A stretch of DNA of 17,500 nucleotides, taken from the NCBI GenBank assembly GCA_964447735.1, contig CAYUTJ010000012.1:1-17500 (forward strand). The letters are read 5' to 3'. Below the pieces are notes generated by a model. The model was not told where the DNA came from and did no database searches. It saw nothing but the letters and a program-made list of their open reading frames with translations. Positions 14,733-17,500 of this stretch are shown here, piece after piece. Every line of letters begins with the position of its first letter. Position 1 is the first letter of the stretch. Source of the DNA: CAYSYN01 sp964447735 (GTDB lineage: Bacteria > Patescibacteriota > Minisyncoccia > Minisyncoccales > GBS-2). The translations under genes and the position numbers were made by a program.

Positions 14733-16351
14733 CAAGATACATTTTTGTCGCAGGAGGCGTAATGTCTGGAATCGGAAAAGGAACTACGATGGCTTCAGTT
14801 TCTTTGATTTTGAAATCAAAAGGATTTTCAGTAGCTCCAATGAAAATTGATCCTTATTTGAATGTTGATGCAGGAACGATGAATCCAATTGAACACGGAG
14901 AAGTTTTTGTGACCAAAGACGGAATTGAAACTGATCAAGATATTGGAATTTATGAGAGATTTATCGATGAAGAATTGACCAAAGAAAACTACATGACTTC
15001 AGGACAGGTTTATTTAAGCGTTATTCAAAAAGAGAGAAATTTTGAATTTGAGGGGAAATGCGTTGAAGTCATTCCTCATATTACAAACGAAATTATCTGG
15101 AGAATTAAAAATTTAGGGAGAGTTAAAAAAGCAGACTTTGTTTTAGTTGAGATTGGAGGAACAGTTGGCGAATATCAAAATCTTTTATTTTTGGAAGCTG
15201 CAAGGCAAATGAAATTGGCAACTCCTAGAAGAGTTCTTTTTATTTTAGTTTCTTATTTGCCAATTCCGGCAATGCTAGGTGAAATGAAGACAAAACCTAC
15301 TCAAACAGCAGCCAGACTTTTGAATGAGGCTGGAATTCAACCTAACTTTATCGTAGCAAGAGCCAGAGTTCCTCTGGATAAACCCCGAAGAAAAAAAATT
15401 GCTCTCTTCTGCAATTTAAGAGAAGAAAATGTAATTTCAGCTCCAGATGTTAAGTTCCTTTATGAGATTCCTTTTAATTTTGAGAAAGAAAATTTTGGAA
15501 ATAAGATTTTAAAAGAATTCAAAATGATTCCAAAGAAAAGTAACTTGAAAAAATGGGAAATTTTGTTAAAGAAGGTAAAAAATTCTAAAAAAGAATTGAA
15601 AATTGGAATTTGTGGAAAATATTTTAGAACTGGAAAATTCGTTTTAATGGATTCTTACATTTCAGTGATAGAAGCTATAAGGCATGCTTGTTGGTATTTT
15701 AGAAGGAAACCTCAAATCGTCTGGTTAGATGCTCAAGAGTACGAAAGAAGTTCTCAAAGGCTTAAAGAGTTAAAAAAGTTTGCTGGAATTATAATTCCCG
15801 GTGGGTTTGGAAAAAGGGGAATTGAAGGAAAAATAAAGGCTATTGAATTTTGCAGAAAAAATAAAATTCCATTTTTGGGACTTTGTCTGGGAATGCAATT
15901 GGCAACTGTTGAATTTGCAAGGAATGTATTAAAACTAAAGGGAGCTCATTCGACAGAATTTGCAAAAAACACAAAATATCCAGTCATTGATCTTTTGCCA
16001 GAACAAAAGATTTTATTAAAAGAAAGAAGATATGGAGGAACTATGAGGTTGGGAGAATACAAATGTAAAATCAAAAAGAATACGCTAGCTTTTAAGGCTT
16101 ATCAAAAAGATTTTGTTTTTGAAAGACATCGTCATCGTTACGAGTTTAACAACAAATTCAGAGAAATTTTTGAAAAAGGAGGAATAACTTTTTCAGGTAT
16201 TAATCCAGAGAGAGATTTAGTAGAAATTATTGAATTGAAAAACCACCCCTTTTTCCTTGCGACTCAATTTCATCCAGAATTTAAATCGAGACCTATTAGA
16301 CCCCATCCTTTATTTAGAGAATTTATTAGAGCTGCAATTAAATGCGAATAG
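14729..16351 (+). CDS. pyrG: CTP synthase (glutamine-hydrolysing)
   Basis: Makes CTP from UTP, ATP and glutamine in the cytoplasm. The 540 residues match the usual 530-550. The synthetase domain (1-265) has the P-loop-like GGVMSGIGKGTTMAS, MKIDPYLNVDAGTMNP, HGEVFVTKDGIETDQDIG and VEIGGTVGEYQN. The class I glutamine amidotransferase domain (about 290-540) has PGGFGKRG, the nucleophile C386 in GLCLGMQLA, the RHRYEFN element, and H515/E517 in TQFHPEFKSRP, so the triad is complete. Most bacterial enzymes read GGVVSSLGKG and DPGTMSP at the first two motifs; the Met-Ser-Gly-Ile and Ala/Asn forms here are variants but keep the key Lys and Asp residues. The start overlaps rplI by ATGA, and the 3' end overlaps the next gene by 10 bases. 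Confidence 0.98.
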   Translation: MTRYIFVAGGVMSGIGKGTTMASVSLILKSKGFSVAPMKIDPYLNVDAGTMNPIEHGEVFVTKDGIETDQDIGIYERFIDEELTKENYMTSGQVYLSVIQKERNFEFEGKCVEVIPHITNEIIWRIKNLGRVKKADFVLVEIGGTVGEYQNLLFLEAARQMKLATPRRVLFILVSYLPIPAMLGEMKTKPTQTAARLLNEAGIQPNFIVARARVPLDKPRRKKIALFCNLREENVISAPDVKFLYEIPFNFEKENFGNKILKEFKMIPKKSNLKKWEILLKKVKNSKKELKIGICGKYFRTGKFVLMDSYISVIEAIRHACWYFRRKPQIVWLDAQEYERSSQRLKELKKFAGIIIPGGFGKRGIEGKIKAIEFCRKNKIPFLGLCLGMQLATVEFARNVLKLKGAHSTEFAKNTKYPVIDLLPEQKILLKERRYGGTMRLGEYKCKIKKNTLAFKAYQKDFVFERHRHRYEFNNKFREIFEKGGITFSGINPERDLVEIIELKNHPFFLATQFHPEFKSRPIRPHPLFREFIRAAIKCE

Positions 16352-17280
16352 CAATAATTGGAGCCGGAATTTCAGGTTTATATTTGAGTTTAAAGCTGGT
16401 AAAAGAACACCAAGTTTTTTTATTTGAGAAGAAAAAAGAAATTGGAGGAAAAGCCTGTTCTAGCCTTTATTCAGAAAGAATTTTTGAATTTTTGCCGACG
16501 GCGAAAGATTTTATAAAAAATAAAATTGATTTTTGCCTTTTACATTTTCCTAAAAAAGAAATCAAACTCAATTTTAAAAAAAATTTTTTTGTTTTTGATA
16601 GAGATTCTTTACAAAAACATCTTTTTGAGTTAGCGAAGGAATCTGGAGTTAATTTTGAATTTGGAAAGAATGTTGACTTCGATTTTTTAAAAGATATCGA
16701 AAAAGATTTTGATAAAATCATAGGTTGTGATGGTGCTAATTCAAGAGTTAGAGATTATCTAAAGTTAAAAAAACCAAAATTTTATTTTGCTCTCCAAGGT
16801 TTTGTAAAAGAGAAGGATTTTTCAAATTTTGTTGAGGTTTGGCCAACTAAAAATGGATTTTTATGGAGAATTCCAAGAGGAGATGAAGTAGAATACGGCA
16901 TAATGGAAGAGGGGAAAAGAGCAATGGACATTTTTGAGAATTTTAAAAAATGGAAAAATTTGAATTTCTTTAAAAAAAATTCAGGTTCAATTCCTCAAGG
17001 TTTTTCACTTCCTAAAAACCAGAGGATTACTCTTTGTGGCGATGCAGCAGGTTTGACAAAACCTTGGAGTGGGGGAGGGGTGATTTGGGGTTTGCGTTTG
17101 GCTAATATTTTGCTTTTGAACTTTCCTGATTTTCTAAAGTACAAGAAAGAAGCAGAAAATTTTTTTCTATCTCAAATTTTCATTTCAAAAGTTTTAAAAA
17201 AATTAGTTTATTTTTTTGGTTTTAAATTTCCCAAAATTTTATTTTCAGAATATCAAATCGACGGTGATTTTTTTATTTGA
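16342..17280 (+). CDS. Short FAD-dependent oxidoreductase of the geranylgeranyl reductase-like family
   Basis: Predicted flavoprotein; relatives reduce isoprenoid double bonds or hydroxylate aromatic substrates. The 312 residues start with the Rossmann motif GAGISG (7-12) and the ribose-binding acid in VFLFEKKKEIGG. RDSLQKHLFELAKESGVNFEFG and the DG motif IGCDGANSRVRDYL follow. FLWRIPRGDEVEYGI resembles the geranylgeranyl-reductase substrate motif. The second FAD motif is LCGDAAGLTKPWSGGGVIWGLRLAN. It is shorter than typical archaeal geranylgeranyl reductases (about 390-450) and has a reduced, aromatic-rich C-terminal part, so the substrate cannot be named. No isoprenoid or lipid genes are nearby. 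The start overlaps pyrG by 10 bases. The stop codon overlaps the -35 of the next promoter. Family assignment is firm, reaction uncertain. Confidence 0.85.
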   Translation: MRIAIIGAGISGLYLSLKLVKEHQVFLFEKKKEIGGKACSSLYSERIFEFLPTAKDFIKNKIDFCLLHFPKKEIKLNFKKNFFVFDRDSLQKHLFELAKESGVNFEFGKNVDFDFLKDIEKDFDKIIGCDGANSRVRDYLKLKKPKFYFALQGFVKEKDFSNFVEVWPTKNGFLWRIPRGDEVEYGIMEEGKRAMDIFENFKKWKNLNFFKKNSGSIPQGFSLPKNQRITLCGDAAGLTKPWSGGGVIWGLRLANILLLNFPDFLKYKKEAENFFLSQIFISKVLKKLVYFFGFKFPKILFSEYQIDGDFFI

Positions 17281-17305
17281 CAAAATTTTCAAATGATTCT
17301 ATAGT
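17277..17305 (+). promoter_or_regulatory. Consensus sigma70-type promoter
   Basis: Perfect TTGACA (17277-17282), exactly 17 bases, then TATAGT (17300-17305). The expected transcript start is near 17312, giving a leader of about 13 bases that consists almost only of the GGAGGTGA ribosome binding site. It overlaps the stop codon of the upstream gene, so the following small gene is an independent and probably strongly expressed unit. Confidence 0.75.
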
Positions 17306-17312
17306 ATAAATT

Positions 17313-17320
17313 GGAGGTGA
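17313..17320 (+). promoter_or_regulatory. Perfect Shine-Dalgarno sequence GGAGGTGA
   Basis: Full complement to the 3' end of 16S rRNA, seven bases from the end of GGAGG to the ATG at 17325. It fixes the start of the last gene and is the strongest ribosome binding site in the window. Confidence 0.85.
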
Positions 17321-17324
17321 TCAA

Positions 17325-17500
17325 ATGCACTTTAAAATAAGATTTTGGAAAAGAAGCATCTATACCGGAAAGGAAATTGGACCCTATGAATTACTTTTGG
17401 AGGCAAGAGATGAGAAAGAAGCAGTAGAAAAAGCAATAGCAGAAATGTTCAAAATAGAAGCAAGATTAACTGCTAGTATAATTGCAAGAAGTGAAATTTT
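17325..17500 (+). CDS. Small protein of unknown function (3' partial)
   Basis: The 58 visible codons run off the window without a stop. The product begins MHFKIRFWKRSIYTGKEIGP and continues with an acidic/alanine-rich amphipathic helix (LLLEARDEKEAVEKAIAEMF). It has no signal peptide or membrane segment, so it is probably cytoplasmic. I do not recognise the family. The beta-strand-then-helix pattern, with a DEKEAVEKAI helix, resembles small proteins in which a sequence is predicted to fold as a short alpha/beta domain, but this is not enough for a function. The consensus promoter and perfect Shine-Dalgarno directly upstream argue that it is a real, well-expressed gene. Confidence 0.8.
   Translation, partial: MHFKIRFWKRSIYTGKEIGPYELLLEARDEKEAVEKAIAEMFKIEARLTASIIARSEI

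Noticed and set aside
1..17500. UGA read as glycine (Gracilibacteria/Absconditabacteria code)
   Set aside because: TGA acts as a stop in several ATGA gene overlaps (11316, 14286, 14729) at full protein length, and no frame has internal TGA at conserved glycines.
1..17500. CRISPR arrays, insertion sequences, prophage or integrase genes
   Set aside because: No regularly spaced repeats, transposase motifs or integrase-like genes were seen. The tRNA at 3517 has no obvious att-like duplication of its 3' end within the window.

Overview
The window reads as an AT-rich bacterial chromosome segment from the Candidate Phyla Radiation, most likely a Parcubacteria-type lineage. The evidence is bacterial ribosomal protein L9, a bacterial dnaK/dnaJ pair, a tRNA gene without an encoded CCA end, tightly packed genes, and surface-protein families (ISPPY-type membrane protein, dockerins with FSILxYWW repeats, cohesin-like proteins with a C-terminal membrane anchor) that I associate from memory with Parcubacteria. 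L9 is reported missing from Microgenomates, which argues mildly against that group. TGA is used as a normal stop, so this is not a UGA-glycine lineage (Gracilibacteria/Absconditabacteria). All genes lie on the + strand.

Layout. (1) 1-3364: a chaperone cluster with a small heat-shock protein (5' end outside the window), DnaK and a class A DnaJ, with gaps of only 3-4 bases; grpE and hrcA are not in the window. (2) 3365-3631: a spacer with a perfect 24-base palindrome, a second nested hairpin, tRNA-Lys(UUU) and a 7-base tandem repeat. (3) 3632-5953: an archaeal/eukaryotic (CDKAL1)-type tRNA methylthiotransferase overlapping a Y-family DNA polymerase gene. The polymerase is split by a one-base frameshift in a run of seven T, so its first catalytic aspartate lies in a different frame from the rest of the protein.

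(4) 5969-13052: six consecutive exported or membrane proteins. Two are paralogous secreted beta-rich proteins with a shared C-terminal module and no anchor. Next comes a membrane protein with two beta domains, built like the WxL-interacting (DUF916/DUF3324) proteins of Gram-positive bacteria. Then come a secreted protein ending in a dockerin and two membrane-anchored proteins that start with cohesin-like domains, the second with a 75-residue charged cytoplasmic tail. I infer a locally encoded, sortase-independent surface display or assembly system: cohesin proteins in the membrane capture the dockerin protein, and the two-domain membrane protein may hold the anchorless pair. This is the most interesting part of the window.

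(5) 13123-17280: an apparent operon with 4-10 base overlaps encoding a membrane-tethered S41 protease, L9, CTP synthase and a short geranylgeranyl-reductase-like flavoprotein. (6) 17277-17500: a textbook sigma70-type promoter and perfect Shine-Dalgarno sequence drive a small unknown gene cut by the window end. Several genes have weak or no Shine-Dalgarno sequence. At two of them an extended -10 element (TGTTAAAAT) lies so close to the ATG that the transcripts would be leaderless or nearly so.
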